DNA of 51,737 nucleotides from Betaproteobacteria bacterium. GTDB lineage: Bacteria; Pseudomonadota; Gammaproteobacteria; Burkholderiales; Burkholderiaceae_D. Every line of letters starts with the position of its first letter. Positions within the stretch are counted from its first letter, which is position 1. The stretch is from positions 1 through 51,737 of the forward strand of contig JANXTA010000010.1 in the NCBI GenBank assembly GCA_025356395.1. The letters run 5' to 3'. Shown piece after piece: positions 17,048 through 26,424 of this stretch. The notes beneath the pieces are model-generated. The model did no database searches and was not told where the DNA came from. It was given only the letters and a program-made list of their open reading frames with translations. Made by a program: the position numbers and the translations under genes.

Positions 17048-17221
17048 TCAGGCGTCGGCAGGCGCGGGCTGCTTGCGATGCGTGACGAGGCCGATCGTGG
17101 CGAGCGCCACGAACACCAGCGTGACGGTCGTGGGCTCGGAGAGCATCGAGACGTATCCGGCGTGAGCAGCCGCGGCAAGCGCTATCAGGGCGACTGTGAC
17201 GACCAATTTCCTGGCGAACAT
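17048..17221 (-). CDS. 57-residue exported peptide with PEP-CTERM-like tail
   Basis: A short reading frame on the minus strand. The ATG at 17221 is preceded by AAGAGAAG at good spacing. It encodes a signal peptide (MFARKLVVTVALIALAAAAHA), only about six residues of spacer, then SEPTTVTLVFVALATIGLV and THRKQ. The tail matches the layout of PEP-CTERM sorting signals: an EP core, one membrane helix, and a basic cluster near the end. The mature protein would be little more than the sorting signal itself. It is convergent with iclR and downstream of the GST gene. No other PEP-CTERM or exosortase gene is seen here, so the assignment rests on layout alone. Confidence 0.6.
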   Translation of the reverse strand: MFARKLVVTVALIALAAAAHAGYVSMLSEPTTVTLVFVALATIGLVTHRKQPAPADA

Positions 17222-17342
17222 GATTCTTCTCTTTGCGTGGGTTTACTTCACCCACTAACCGCAATATGCGTGCCGCCGTACGCAGCCCTGGAACGACCGC
17301 AAAGTCGTCGCGACGACTGACGGATGTGGGCAACCTAGTTCG

Positions 17343-17364
17343 AAACGCGGCGCAAATCGCCGCG
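17343..17364 (-). terminator. Weak terminator after the GST gene
   Basis: A 7-bp GC stem, CGCGGCG with CGCCGCG around a 5-base loop (17346-17364), is followed on the minus strand by TTTCG. It lies nine bases past the GST stop. The short T-run makes termination probably incomplete. Confidence 0.4.
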
Positions 17365-17373
17365 CGACGCCCG

Positions 17374-17988
17374 TCAAGATTTATTGGGCGCGGTCTCGCG
17401 AAACGAGGGGCGTTCGGCGAGCTTATCGGCGAGCCGGGCGAGATTGGGATATTCGTCGCGCCACGCGATCTCGATGAAGCGAAAGGCTAGCCAGTCGAGC
17501 GCGCAACCGACGGCGATGTCAGCCAGCGAGTAGTGGTTGCCATTGCACCACGGGCTGTCGCCGAGACCGATGGACATCGCGTGGATCGCCGCGTCGACCT
17601 TCCGGTGCTGACGGGCGACCCATGTCTCGCTGCGTTCGGTCGACTCGCGCTGGGTTTCCTCGAGGCGCATCAGCAGACCTGCGTCGGCGAGTCCGTCGGC
17701 CAGCGCTTCCCAGCACTTGACCTCGGCCCGCTCTCGACCGCTGGCCGGAATCAGCTTGCCGACCGGCGTAAGCGTGTCGAGGTATTCGACGATGACCCGC
17801 GAATCGAACACGGCCCCGCCGTCTTCCATCACCAGACATGGGACCTTGCCAAGCGGATTCGACTCGCCGATGGTGGTGTCGGCACTCCACACGTCTTCGA
17901 GCGCGAACTGGTAATCCAGTTTCTTTTCGGCCATAACGATACGCACCTTGCGCACGTACGGGCTGGTGATCGAGCCGATCAACTTCAT
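17374..17988 (-). CDS. Glutathione S-transferase family protein
   Basis: A 204-residue GST. The thioredoxin-like N-domain has SPYVRKVRIVMAEKKL with the likely active-site serine at residue 9, the cis-proline segment NPLGKVPCLVMEDG, and FDSRVIVEYLD for glutathione binding. An all-helical C-domain follows (SLADIAVGCALDWLAFRF). It resembles the YibF-like proteobacterial GSTs, whose substrates are mostly unknown. It is transcribed divergently from purB across a 179-base gap. Confidence 0.92.
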   Translation of the reverse strand: MKLIGSITSPYVRKVRIVMAEKKLDYQFALEDVWSADTTIGESNPLGKVPCLVMEDGGAVFDSRVIVEYLDTLTPVGKLIPASGRERAEVKCWEALADGLADAGLLMRLEETQRESTERSETWVARQHRKVDAAIHAMSIGLGDSPWCNGNHYSLADIAVGCALDWLAFRFIEIAWRDEYPNLARLADKLAERPSFRETAPNKS

Positions 17989-18022
17989 TTTTGGGGAGTG
18001 GGTCCAGCGATTCGGGCGACGC

Positions 18023-18031
18023 AGTATAGCA
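18023..18031 (-). promoter_or_regulatory. Extended -10 promoter for the GST gene
   Basis: On the minus strand TGCTATACT forms an extended -10 element (TGn before TATACT). It would give a leader of about 28 bases before the GST ATG. No good -35 hexamer is present, as is common with extended -10 promoters. Confidence 0.5.
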
Positions 18032-18095
18032 TCGGGCCTTTACCCCCGAACCCGCTTCGACGCCCCTCCAGCCGGGCGTTTTCGACCCCTCACGA

Positions 18096-19574
<1,479 letters not shown>

Positions 19575-19581
19575 AACAGGC

Positions 19582-19635
19582 AAAAAAAACGCGAAGGGGT
19601 TGCCTTCGCGTCAAAAAGCGGCGGCCTGAGCCGCC
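19582..19635 (-). terminator. Tandem terminators reading leftward
   Basis: Two hairpins lie back to back. One is ACGCGAAGG with CCTTCGCGT (19589-19611), followed on the minus strand by eight T (complement of 19582-19589). The other is GGCGGC with GCCGCC (19620-19635), followed by five T. Both T-runs are oriented for minus-strand transcripts, yet no minus-strand protein gene lies just upstream. The plus side lacks a T-run, so as a purB terminator it would be weak. Confidence 0.75.
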
Positions 19636-19790
19636 CCTCCTCCTTCTTGCTGCCAATTCGGTGCGGGACGCGAGATGTCTGCGGTCCCTGCCAAGACGCG
19701 AATTTTAGGCGCTGGAATAACGTCCGCTATTGGTAGATGCACCGAGGCGGCGCACGCGTATTCCACTCGCCCAGCGCCAGTGCCTCGAAA
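19582..19790 (-). ncRNA. Candidate structured small RNA on the minus strand
   Basis: Between purB and the riboswitch the sequence shows nested complementarity. The arm 19708-19719 (GGCGCTGGAATA) pairs with 19759-19764 and 19773-19778, leaving an 8-base bulge. AATTCG (19655-19660) pairs with CGAATT (19699-19704), enclosing GGGAC/GTCCC. The leftward tandem terminators at 19582-19635 close the unit. This is the pattern expected of an RNA of roughly 200 bases read on the minus strand. The 5' end and promoter are not defined and the family is not recognised. It could instead be purB 3' untranslated structure. Confidence 0.35.
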
Positions 19791-19835
19791 AAAATCGGGA
19801 ACTTGCGGCGGGTCGCGGCACTCAATCACCTCACT

Positions 19836-19972
19836 CCAGAGGGGAGTCGCTTTTCACTGCGGGGTCGTCAGCACGACGTCGAACCCACGTCCGGTCCCGC
19901 AGGCCGCGCCACGTCGCACCACACTCATCCCGTCGACCGCCGCTGCAAGCCAGACCTTTGCGGGCTTTCCGT
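19836..19972 (+). promoter_or_regulatory. yybP-ykoY-type manganese riboswitch
   Basis: The leader of the TerC-family gene carries two hallmark segments of this element: GAGGGGAGTCGC at 19839-19850 (family core GGGGAGUAGC) and GCAAGCCAGACCTTTGC at 19945-19961 (family 3' motif ending in ACCUUUGC). GC-rich paired segments lie between them. yybP-ykoY elements bind Mn2+ and are characteristically found upstream of TerC/Alx-type and MntP genes. Boundaries are approximate. About 95 bases separate it from the TTG start. Confidence 0.78.
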
Positions 19973-20068
19973 CCATGTTCCGACGGAAGTCTCGGCAACC
20001 GGGCGGCGCTTGCGAGTACCGCGTCGCGTTCGATCGACTTTCATCGTCGATCCCTTCGGGAGCACTTC

Positions 20069-21034
20069 TTGATCACCATCGGTACCCCCTGGCTGTGGAC
20101 CGGCTTCGCCGCATTCGTCATCGTCGCGTTGATCGTCGACTTCGTCGTCCTGAAGAAGGAAGGCGCGCATCAGGTCGGCCTGCGCGAAGCCGGCATCTGG
20201 TCGGCGATCTGGGTCGGCCTCTCGCTGGTCTTCGCCGGACTGCTGTGGTGGTGGATGACGCGCGTCGCGGGCGGTGAGGTCGCCGATGCGCGCGTCATCG
20301 AATTCCTGACCGGCTACCTGATCGAGAAGTCGCTCGCGATCGACAACGTCTTCGTTTTCCTGACGATCTTCACGTACTTCGCGTTGCCCGGCGAATTCCA
20401 GAAGCGCGCGTTGATGATCGGCATCATCGCGGCCATCGTGCTGCGTGCCGTGATGATCTTCGCGGGCTCGGTGCTGATCGAACGCTTCGACTGGATCCTG
20501 TACGTCTTCGGCGCCTTCCTGGTTCTGACCGGCATCAAGATGTGGACGTCGGTCGGCAAGAAGAGCTCCCTCGACGCCAACCCGGCGCTACGGATGCTTC
20601 GAAAGGTGATGCGCGTGACGCCCCATCACGACGGCGAGAACCTGACCACGATGCACAAGGGTGTGCGGATGGCCACGCCGCTGCTATTGATCATCGCGTT
20701 GATCGGCGTGACGGACGTGATCTTCGCGGTCGATTCGATCCCGGCCATCTTCGCGATCACCACCGACCCGTTCATCGTGCTGACCTCAAACATCTTCGCG
20801 GTGCTGGGGCTGCGCGCGATGTTCTTCCTGCTCGCCGACATGGCCGACCGCTTCCACCTGCTGCCCTATGGCCTGGCGGTGATCCTGCTGTTCGTGGGCG
20901 CGAAGATGCTGGCCGCCGGGGTGTTCCACATTCCGCCCCTGGTCTCGCTGGCCGTGATCCTCGCGATCCTCGGCACCACCATCGCGCTCAGCCTGAAGAT
21001 GCCGCAGAAGGCTCAGGCAGAACGGACGCAGTAG
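20069..21034 (+). CDS. TerC/Alx family integral membrane protein
   Basis: A 321-residue protein with about nine membrane helices and the TerC family signatures EKSLAIDNVFVFL and GVTDVIFAVDSIPAIFAIT. Each carries acidic residues within a helix that are thought to coordinate a metal. TerC/Alx proteins act in manganese export and in metal loading of exported proteins. The start is TTG at 20069, supported by GGGAG six bases upstream and by alignment of the N-terminus (LITIGTPWLWTGFAAFV). Longer in-frame extensions run through the riboswitch and are unlikely. The riboswitch predicts induction by excess Mn2+. Its last 22 bases overlap the 3' end of the convergent cbiX gene. Confidence 0.92.
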   Translation: MITIGTPWLWTGFAAFVIVALIVDFVVLKKEGAHQVGLREAGIWSAIWVGLSLVFAGLLWWWMTRVAGGEVADARVIEFLTGYLIEKSLAIDNVFVFLTIFTYFALPGEFQKRALMIGIIAAIVLRAVMIFAGSVLIERFDWILYVFGAFLVLTGIKMWTSVGKKSSLDANPALRMLRKVMRVTPHHDGENLTTMHKGVRMATPLLLIIALIGVTDVIFAVDSIPAIFAITTDPFIVLTSNIFAVLGLRAMFFLLADMADRFHLLPYGLAVILLFVGAKMLAAGVFHIPPLVSLAVILAILGTTIALSLKMPQKAQAERTQ

Positions 21035-21378
21035 TCGGCGATCGCCGCGAGGACCGCGTCGTCCTCGCCGGCGGCATCGGCGACTGCGACGTCGATGGCG
21101 GGCAGGCGTCTTTGCAACGCGTCGACCTTCTCGGGGAGGTCGCGCCTGAGGTGCGCGCCCTGACCGAAGAAGATCGGCACAATCGTCAGGCGCGTGCAGC
21201 CCTGGGCGATCAGCGCATCGGCCGCCGCGTCGAGATCGGGCTTCATGATCTCGAGGAAGGCCAGCGTCACGGGGGTCTCGCTGCGCCGCGCCGAAACCTG
21301 ATCGCGCAGGCGCTCGAAAGGCTCGGCCCAGCGCGGATCGCGCGCTCCGTGGCCGAAGAGGATCAGTCCCTGTGTCAT
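21013..21378 (-). CDS. CbiX/SirB-type sirohydrochlorin chelatase family protein
   Basis: A 121-residue single-domain chelatase of the CbiX short form, which inserts Co2+ or Fe2+ into sirohydrochlorin as a dimer. It has the N-terminal motif LILFGHGARDPRW with the metal-binding histidine, the segment FLEIMKPDLDAA, and VPIFFGQGAHLRRDLP with the second histidine. Its ATG overlaps the lptG stop (ATGA), so the two are co-translated. Its tail overlaps the TerC gene on the other strand. Confidence 0.88.
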   Translation of the reverse strand: MTQGLILFGHGARDPRWAEPFERLRDQVSARRSETPVTLAFLEIMKPDLDAAADALIAQGCTRLTIVPIFFGQGAHLRRDLPEKVDALQRRLPAIDVAVADAAGEDDAVLAAIADYCVRSA

Positions 21379-22508
21379 CGTCGCTCCACCCATCGCAATG
21401 CGGCCAGCGCGGCCGCGAGCACAACCAAACTCGGCGCGGCCGCGGATACGATCGGCGGCCACGTATTCAACAGCCCGAGATGCGAGAACAGGTTGTTGAG
21501 CAGGTAGAAGCCGATGCCCAGCATGATCCCCGTGAAGATCTTGAAGCTGATGCCGCCCGAGCGGAAATGCAGGTACGCGAACGGCAACGCGAGCGCCATC
21601 ATCACCAGCACCGCGAACGGATAGAAAATCTTCTTCCAGAAGGCGATCTGATAGCGCTCGGCAGTCTGCTTGTTCTCCTCCAGATGCTTGATGTAGGTTT
21701 CGAGGTTGCGCGCGGCCATGCGCTCGGGCGTGACCATGAGCACCGCCAGCAGTTGCGGGTTGAGGTCCGATTGCCACAGGCGCTCGGCCTCGCGCGTGAC
21801 CTCGACCTTGTCGGGCGCGTCGGTCCCGCCGAGGTTGACGAAGCGGGTGTCGGTCACGTTCGTCAGCCGCCACGATCGCGGCGGCACGAACTTGCCGCGC
21901 TCGGCGAAGGCGATGTTCTGCAGCCGCAAGGCCGTATCGAATTCGTAGACCTTGATGTTGTTCAGGCTGTTGTCGGCACCGACCGTGCCGATGTTGACGA
22001 AGCGCACCAGCACCTTGCCGTCGGGCGTCGTCGCGTTGTCCTTGACCCAGAGACCGCTGCGAAAGCCGCGCGCCACCGGACCCGATCCGGCCTTCAGGGC
22101 CAGCTTCTGCGTCAGCGTCTCGACGCGTGGCGTGACCACCTCCCCGAGCAGCAGCGTGAAAGCGACCAGCATTAGGCCCGGGACCATCACCAGCCGCACT
22201 GCACCGGCCGTCGACAGCCCCGCCACGCGAAGGATGGTGAACTCCGAATGCGAGGCCAGTTGCGCGAGCGCATAGATCGTGCCGATCAGGGCCGCGATCG
22301 GCAACAGTTCGTAGGCACGTGCGGGGACCTGCAGCAGCACGAACAGGGCAGCCTGCTCGATGCGGTAGCCGTTCTTGCCGACGTCGTTGACCTCGTTGAT
22401 AAAGTCGAACGACGTGTAGAGCACCAGCAGCGCCACGAGGACCAGCGCGACCGCCAGCAGGATCTCGCGCGCGAGGTAGCGCTGGACGATGCCTATCCGG
22501 AAGTTCAT
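21375..22508 (-). CDS. lptG: LPS export ABC transporter permease LptG
   Basis: A 377-residue inner-membrane permease of the LptB2FG complex, which extracts lipopolysaccharide and feeds it to LptC-LptA. Three N-terminal helices (LLAVALVLVALLVLYTSFDF onward), a periplasmic beta-jellyroll domain (about residues 130-270) and three C-terminal helices (FYPFAVLVMMALALPFAYL onward) fit the family. The ATG at 22508 begins MNFRIGIVQRYLAREILL, the usual LptG start. It lies 13 bases after lptF. Confidence 0.95.
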   Translation of the reverse strand: MNFRIGIVQRYLAREILLAVALVLVALLVLYTSFDFINEVNDVGKNGYRIEQAALFVLLQVPARAYELLPIAALIGTIYALAQLASHSEFTILRVAGLSTAGAVRLVMVPGLMLVAFTLLLGEVVTPRVETLTQKLALKAGSGPVARGFRSGLWVKDNATTPDGKVLVRFVNIGTVGADNSLNNIKVYEFDTALRLQNIAFAERGKFVPPRSWRLTNVTDTRFVNLGGTDAPDKVEVTREAERLWQSDLNPQLLAVLMVTPERMAARNLETYIKHLEENKQTAERYQIAFWKKIFYPFAVLVMMALALPFAYLHFRSGGISFKIFTGIMLGIGFYLLNNLFSHLGLLNTWPPIVSAAAPSLVVLAAALAALRWVERR

Positions 22509-22521
22509 CGACGAGCCTGCG

Positions 22522-23631
22522 TCATGCAGAGTGCGCGAGACGCGCGGCACGGATCCGCGAACGGATCGTCTGCGGGACGCGATTGCGCCAGGTCAGCATG
22601 CCGATCGCGAACGCGATGACCAGCACATGCACGATCCACCACGTGAGGCCGAAGGCGAAGCGGCCACGGCTGGTCCAGCTCTGCACGACGTTCATCGCGT
22701 TGTTGTAGACGAAGTAGACGAGCAGCGCGACGATCAGGTTGGCCGAACGACCGGCCCGCGCGTTGACGAACGACAACGGAATCGCGAGGACCGCGAGCGC
22801 GATGACCGACAGAGGCAGCCCGATCCGCCACACCAGCTCGCCCTTCGCACGCGGCAGCGGGTCGGCGACCAGGTCCATCGTCGAGCGGATCTTCGCGGAG
22901 TCGTCGTTCGAGAAATCGGGGTTCTTGCTCTCGATGCGCACGCCGTACTTCTCGAACTCCATGACCTTATAGTCGGGCTTGCCCGGCGTGCCTTCGTAGC
23001 GGCGGCCGTTGCTCATCACCAGAAACTCGTCGCCGTTCGCGTGGCGCTCGACGACGCCGGTCCTGGACACGATAACGCTGACCTTGCCGTCGCGAATGGT
23101 GTTGACGAGGACGTTCTGGACCGAGGCGGTGGACGGATCGAAGCCCTCGACGAAGAAGACCTTGGAGCCGTCGGCCGACTCGCGGAACTGGCCGGGCGCC
23201 ACGCGCGCGACTTCGGTGCGCTGCTCGAAGCGGGCCCTGAACTCGCTGGCCTGTTGGTTGGCCCACGGCGCGACGAACAGGCTGGTCATCGCGACCGCCG
23301 CCGAGACCGGGACCACGAACAGAAGGACCGGCCGCAGCCAGCGCTGCAGTCCGAGACCGGACGACTGCCAGACCACCATCTCGGAGTCGCGATAGCTGCG
23401 CGTCATCGTCAGCAGGATCGCGACGAAGACGGCGAGCTGCAGCAGCACCGGCAGGTTGTTGAGCGCCGCGAACATGATCAGCGCGAGCACCGCGGCGTTG
23501 TCGACCTGCCCCGCCGCGGCCTGACCGAGTACGCGGACCAGTGCGATCGTCAGGACGATGGTGAGCAGGGCGATGAAGATCGCGCTGGCGGTGTTGACGA
23601 GCTCGCGCACGAGCGATCGTTCGAAGATCAT
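22522..23631 (-). CDS. lptF: LPS export ABC transporter permease LptF
   Basis: A 369-residue partner of LptG. It has the typical start MIFERSLVRELVNTASAIFIALL, the SYRDSEMVVWQSSGLGLQRWLRPV coupling region contacted by LptB, a periplasmic beta-jellyroll (about 125-255), and three C-terminal helices (LPLSVIALAVLAIPLSF onward). It is divergent from pepA, an arrangement common in beta- and gammaproteobacteria. Confidence 0.95.
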   Translation of the reverse strand: MIFERSLVRELVNTASAIFIALLTIVLTIALVRVLGQAAAGQVDNAAVLALIMFAALNNLPVLLQLAVFVAILLTMTRSYRDSEMVVWQSSGLGLQRWLRPVLLFVVPVSAAVAMTSLFVAPWANQQASEFRARFEQRTEVARVAPGQFRESADGSKVFFVEGFDPSTASVQNVLVNTIRDGKVSVIVSRTGVVERHANGDEFLVMSNGRRYEGTPGKPDYKVMEFEKYGVRIESKNPDFSNDDSAKIRSTMDLVADPLPRAKGELVWRIGLPLSVIALAVLAIPLSFVNARAGRSANLIVALLVYFVYNNAMNVVQSWTSRGRFAFGLTWWIVHVLVIAFAIGMLTWRNRVPQTIRSRIRAARLAHSA

Positions 23632-23720
23632 CGGATGAGGTCGGAGGCGAAATGCAATCCCGGATACGACGATGCGCCGCGGGGCGTGCGCACGAGCTCA
23701 AGTCGTCCGAATGGGTCGCT

Positions 23721-23749
23721 TTGACGAACGAGGCCGGCACCGAGATAAT
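23721..23749 (+). promoter_or_regulatory. Sigma-70-type promoter for pepA
   Basis: TTGACG at 23721-23726 and GATAAT at 23744-23749 are separated by exactly 17 bases. This predicts a start near 23756 and a 45-base leader before the pepA ATG. It is among the best promoter matches in the window. Confidence 0.75.
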
Positions 23750-23800
23750 CGCGCGCTCTGCAAAACTCGTGCAGAACCCGACGACAAGAGGAAATCTCAC

Positions 23801-25282
23801 ATGGAATTTAGCACGAAAGCTGGTACGCCCGACCGCATCAAGAGCGGCTGCATCGTGGTCGGCGTCTATGCCGATCACAAGCTCACGCCCGCCGCCAGCC
23901 TCGTCGATGTAGCCTCCGGCGGTGCCCTTGCAACGGCTGCCAAGCGCAACGATCTGCCCCTCAAACGCGGTGCGGTCCTGATGATGACGGGCGTGTCCGG
24001 CATCGCTGCCGAGCGGGTCCTGATCGTGGGTCTCGGCAAGCAGGAAGAGTTCAAGGCCAAGGGTCTAGCCGAGGTCGTGAAAGCTGCGGTCAAGACGCTC
24101 GATGCGAGCGGCGCGGTCAGCGCGCTGTTCACCCTCGGCGAAGTGCCGATCGCCGGCATGAACGCCGCCGACACGGTTCGCGCCATCGTCGTCGCGGCCC
24201 GCGAAGCCGTGTTTCGTACCGACGAGCTGAAGAGCAAGAAGGAAGACGACGGGACACTGGCGAAGATCGTGTTTCCGGTCGAGAAGGCCGATGCCGCGTC
24301 GACCGCCAAGGCGGTGGCGATGGGCGTCGCGCTCGCGAACGGCTGCGAGCTGACGAAGCGTCTCGGCAACCTACCGCCCAACATTTGCACGCCGACCTAC
24401 CTCGCGGACACCGCGAAGCAGATCGCCAAGGAGTTCGGCTTCAAGACCGAGGTCCTGGACAGGAAGCAGATGGAGCAGCTCAAGATGGGCTCGTTCCTGT
24501 CGGTCTCGCAATCCTCGGCCCAGCCGCCGAAGCTGATCGTCATGACCTGGTCGGGCGGCAAGAGCAAGGACGCGCCGGTGGTCCTTGTCGGCAAGGGCAT
24601 CACGTTCGATACCGGCGGCATCTCGCTCAAGCCCGGCGACTCGATGGACGAGATGAAGTACGACATGTGCGGCGCCGGCTCCGTGCTCGGCACCTTCCGC
24701 GCGATCGCCGAGATGGGCCTGAAGATCAACGTGGTCGGCGTCATCGCGGCCAGCGAGAACATGCCGGGCGGCGACGCCACGCGGCCGGGCGACATCGTCA
24801 CCAGCATGTCGGGCCAGACCATCGAGATCCTCAACACCGATGCCGAAGGTCGCCTGGTGCTGTGCGACGCACTGACCTATGCCGAGCGCTTCAAGCCGGC
24901 GGCGGTGATCGACATCGCCACGCTGACCGGCGCCTGCGTGATCGCGCTCGGCCACGTCAACTCCGGCCTGTTCTCGACCGACGACGAACTCGCGACTGAG
25001 ATCCTCGCCGCGTCCAAGGCGTCGGGCGATGCCGCGTGGCGCATGCCGGTGGAGGACGACTATCAGGAGCAGCTCAAGTCCAACTTCGCCGACATGGCCA
25101 ACATCGGCGGTCGACCGGGCGGCAGCATCACCGCGGCCTGCTTCCTGTCGCGCTACACGAAGGCGTACCGCTGGGCCCACCTCGACATCGCCGGCACGGC
25201 CTGGAAGAGCGGTGCGGCCAAGGGAGCCACCGGTCGCCCGGTGCCTTTGCTGACGGCGTTCCTCGAAGCCCGCGCGGCCTGA
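23801..25282 (+). CDS. pepA: Leucyl aminopeptidase (M17)
   Basis: A 493-residue cytosolic two-zinc aminopeptidase that also binds DNA in some bacteria. The less conserved N-domain covers about residues 1-165. The catalytic domain contains [16 protein letters not shown] (metal-binding Lys and Asp), the M17 signature NTDAEGRL, and [13 protein letters not shown]. The ATG at 23801 follows AAGAGGAA. It leads the pepA-holC-DUF2486 run, an order frequently seen opposite lptFG. Confidence 0.96.
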   Translation: MEFSTKAGTPDRIKSGCIVVGVYADHKLTPAASLVDVASGGALATAAKRNDLPLKRGAVLMMTGVSGIAAERVLIVGLGKQEEFKAKGLAEVVKAAVKTLDASGAVSALFTLGEVPIAGMNAADTVRAIVVAAREAVFRTDELKSKKEDDGTLAKIVFPVEKADAASTAKAVAMGVALANGCELTKRLGNLPPNICTPTYLADTAKQIAKEFGFKTEVLDRKQMEQLKMGSFLSVSQSSAQPPKLIVMTWSGGKSKDAPVVLVGKGITFDTGGISLKPGDSMDEMKYDMCGAGSVLGTFRAIAEMGLKINVVGVIAASENMPGGDATRPGDIVTSMSGQTIEILNTDAEGRLVLCDALTYAERFKPAAVIDIATLTGACVIALGHVNSGLFSTDDELATEILAASKASGDAAWRMPVEDDYQEQLKSNFADMANIGGRPGGSITAACFLSRYTKAYRWAHLDIAGTAWKSGAAKGATGRPVPLLTAFLEARAA

Positions 25283-25338
25283 CTGATGTCGACGATGAAA
25301 GCGATTCAGCGTCAGCCGACCGCATCCGGTCGCGCCGG

Positions 25339-25770
25339 ATGACGCAGATCGACTTCCACGTCAACGCCCCGGCCAAGCTGGCCTACGCGTGCCGCCTCGC
25401 GCGCAAGGTCTACGGCACCGGTTTGCCGGTGGTGTTCTACGGAAGCGAGTCGATGCTCGCGACCTTCGATCGGCTGCTCTGGACGTTCTCGCAGCTCGAC
25501 TTCGTTCCGCATTGCCGCGCCCGCGATCCACTCGCGAAGGTGACCCCGGTGCTGCTGGCCGGACCCGAGGATGCCGATGCGTGCATCCATCACGACCTGC
25601 TCGTCAATCTGGACCGTGAGCAGCCGGCGTTCTTCGGTCGCTTCGAACGGATGATCGAAGTCGTCGAGGCCGAGCAGGACGATCTCGAGGCGGGACGCGC
25701 GCGCTGGAAGTTCTACAAGGACCGTGGCTACCCGCTGCATCGCCACGACCTCGCCGCATCCGCTGCATGA
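25339..25770 (+). CDS. holC: DNA polymerase III subunit chi
   Basis: A 143-residue clamp-loader accessory protein that links the replisome to single-strand binding protein. The family pattern is clear: MTQIDFHVNAPAKLAYACRLARKVYG, LDRLLWTFSQLDFVPHC and ILLA-type strands, ending RARWKFYKDRGYPLHRHDL. It follows pepA closely, and its TGA overlaps the ATG of the next gene (ATGA). Confidence 0.94.
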   Translation: MTQIDFHVNAPAKLAYACRLARKVYGTGLPVVFYGSESMLATFDRLLWTFSQLDFVPHCRARDPLAKVTPVLLAGPEDADACIHHDLLVNLDREQPAFFGRFERMIEVVEAEQDDLEAGRARWKFYKDRGYPLHRHDLAASAA

Positions 25771-26399
25771 ACGAGGACGACGACGACCTGCCCGTCCTGA
25801 CGCAGATCCTGCGCACGGGCAACGTGCGTCCGTCCCCTGTAGACCAGGCACCGACGAGCGTCGAGTCGCGGGCGGCGCAGCACGAGGCGATGTCCGCCGA
25901 AGACACGCTGATGGCCGACCAGCTCGTCATCGGTCATGACGAACATCACGAGATCGAGGGCTACCTGACGCCCTCGTTCCATGTCTCTTCCGCCGATCAT
26001 GCCCACGAGGTTCACGCGGAAGACGACGCGCATCACGTCCATCAGCCTGATGCGTTCCGCCTATCGCAGGATCACGACGGCCCGCACGGCGCGCGATCCG
26101 GCGCGTTCGATGAGCCCGAAATGGCAACCATCGCAGCAGCGGCTGACACGCCGCAGGAAGACCCGGCCGTGTTCGCGGAACGCGTGCGCGCCGCGGTGCT
26201 CGAGAACCTGAGCGCGCGCATCGAGACCGAGCTCGACGCCCGCGTCGCGCAGGCGGTCCATGCCGAAGTGGAGACCGCGCTCGCGCAGTTACAGGCCAAC
26301 CTGCGATCGCACGTTGCGGAGGCGTTGCGCGATGTCGTGGGACGCGCGGTCGACGAGGAGATCGCCCGCCTGCGCGCATTGCCGCCCGACAGCGCCTAG
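25767..26399 (+). CDS. DUF2486-type acidic, histidine-rich protein
   Basis: A 210-residue soluble protein. It starts with a short acidic motif (MNEDDDDLPVLTQIL), has a long low-complexity middle rich in His, Asp and Glu (about residues 56-105, including HEVHAEDDAHHVHQ), and ends with a helical segment (about 130-205) of heptad-like Ala/Leu/Glu repeats that may form a coiled coil. Proteins of this layout follow holC in Burkholderiales; their function is unknown. The histidine cluster could bind metal ions, but this is not established. Confidence 0.75.
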   Translation: MNEDDDDLPVLTQILRTGNVRPSPVDQAPTSVESRAAQHEAMSAEDTLMADQLVIGHDEHHEIEGYLTPSFHVSSADHAHEVHAEDDAHHVHQPDAFRLSQDHDGPHGARSGAFDEPEMATIAAAADTPQEDPAVFAERVRAAVLENLSARIETELDARVAQAVHAEVETALAQLQANLRSHVAEALRDVVGRAVDEEIARLRALPPDSA

Positions 26400-26424
26400 T
26401 CGCTGATCCGCCTCCGGGAACGCC

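Noticed and set aside
19582-19790. 6S RNA, 4.5S SRP RNA or tmRNA
   Set aside because: None of their conserved core sequences could be found in the stem-loop region, so only an unnamed candidate RNA is reported.
19611-19829. A 72-residue minus-strand protein between purB and the TerC gene
   Set aside because: Its end runs through the tandem terminator hairpins, it has no recognisable ribosome site or family, and the DNA shows paired-arm structure more typical of RNA.
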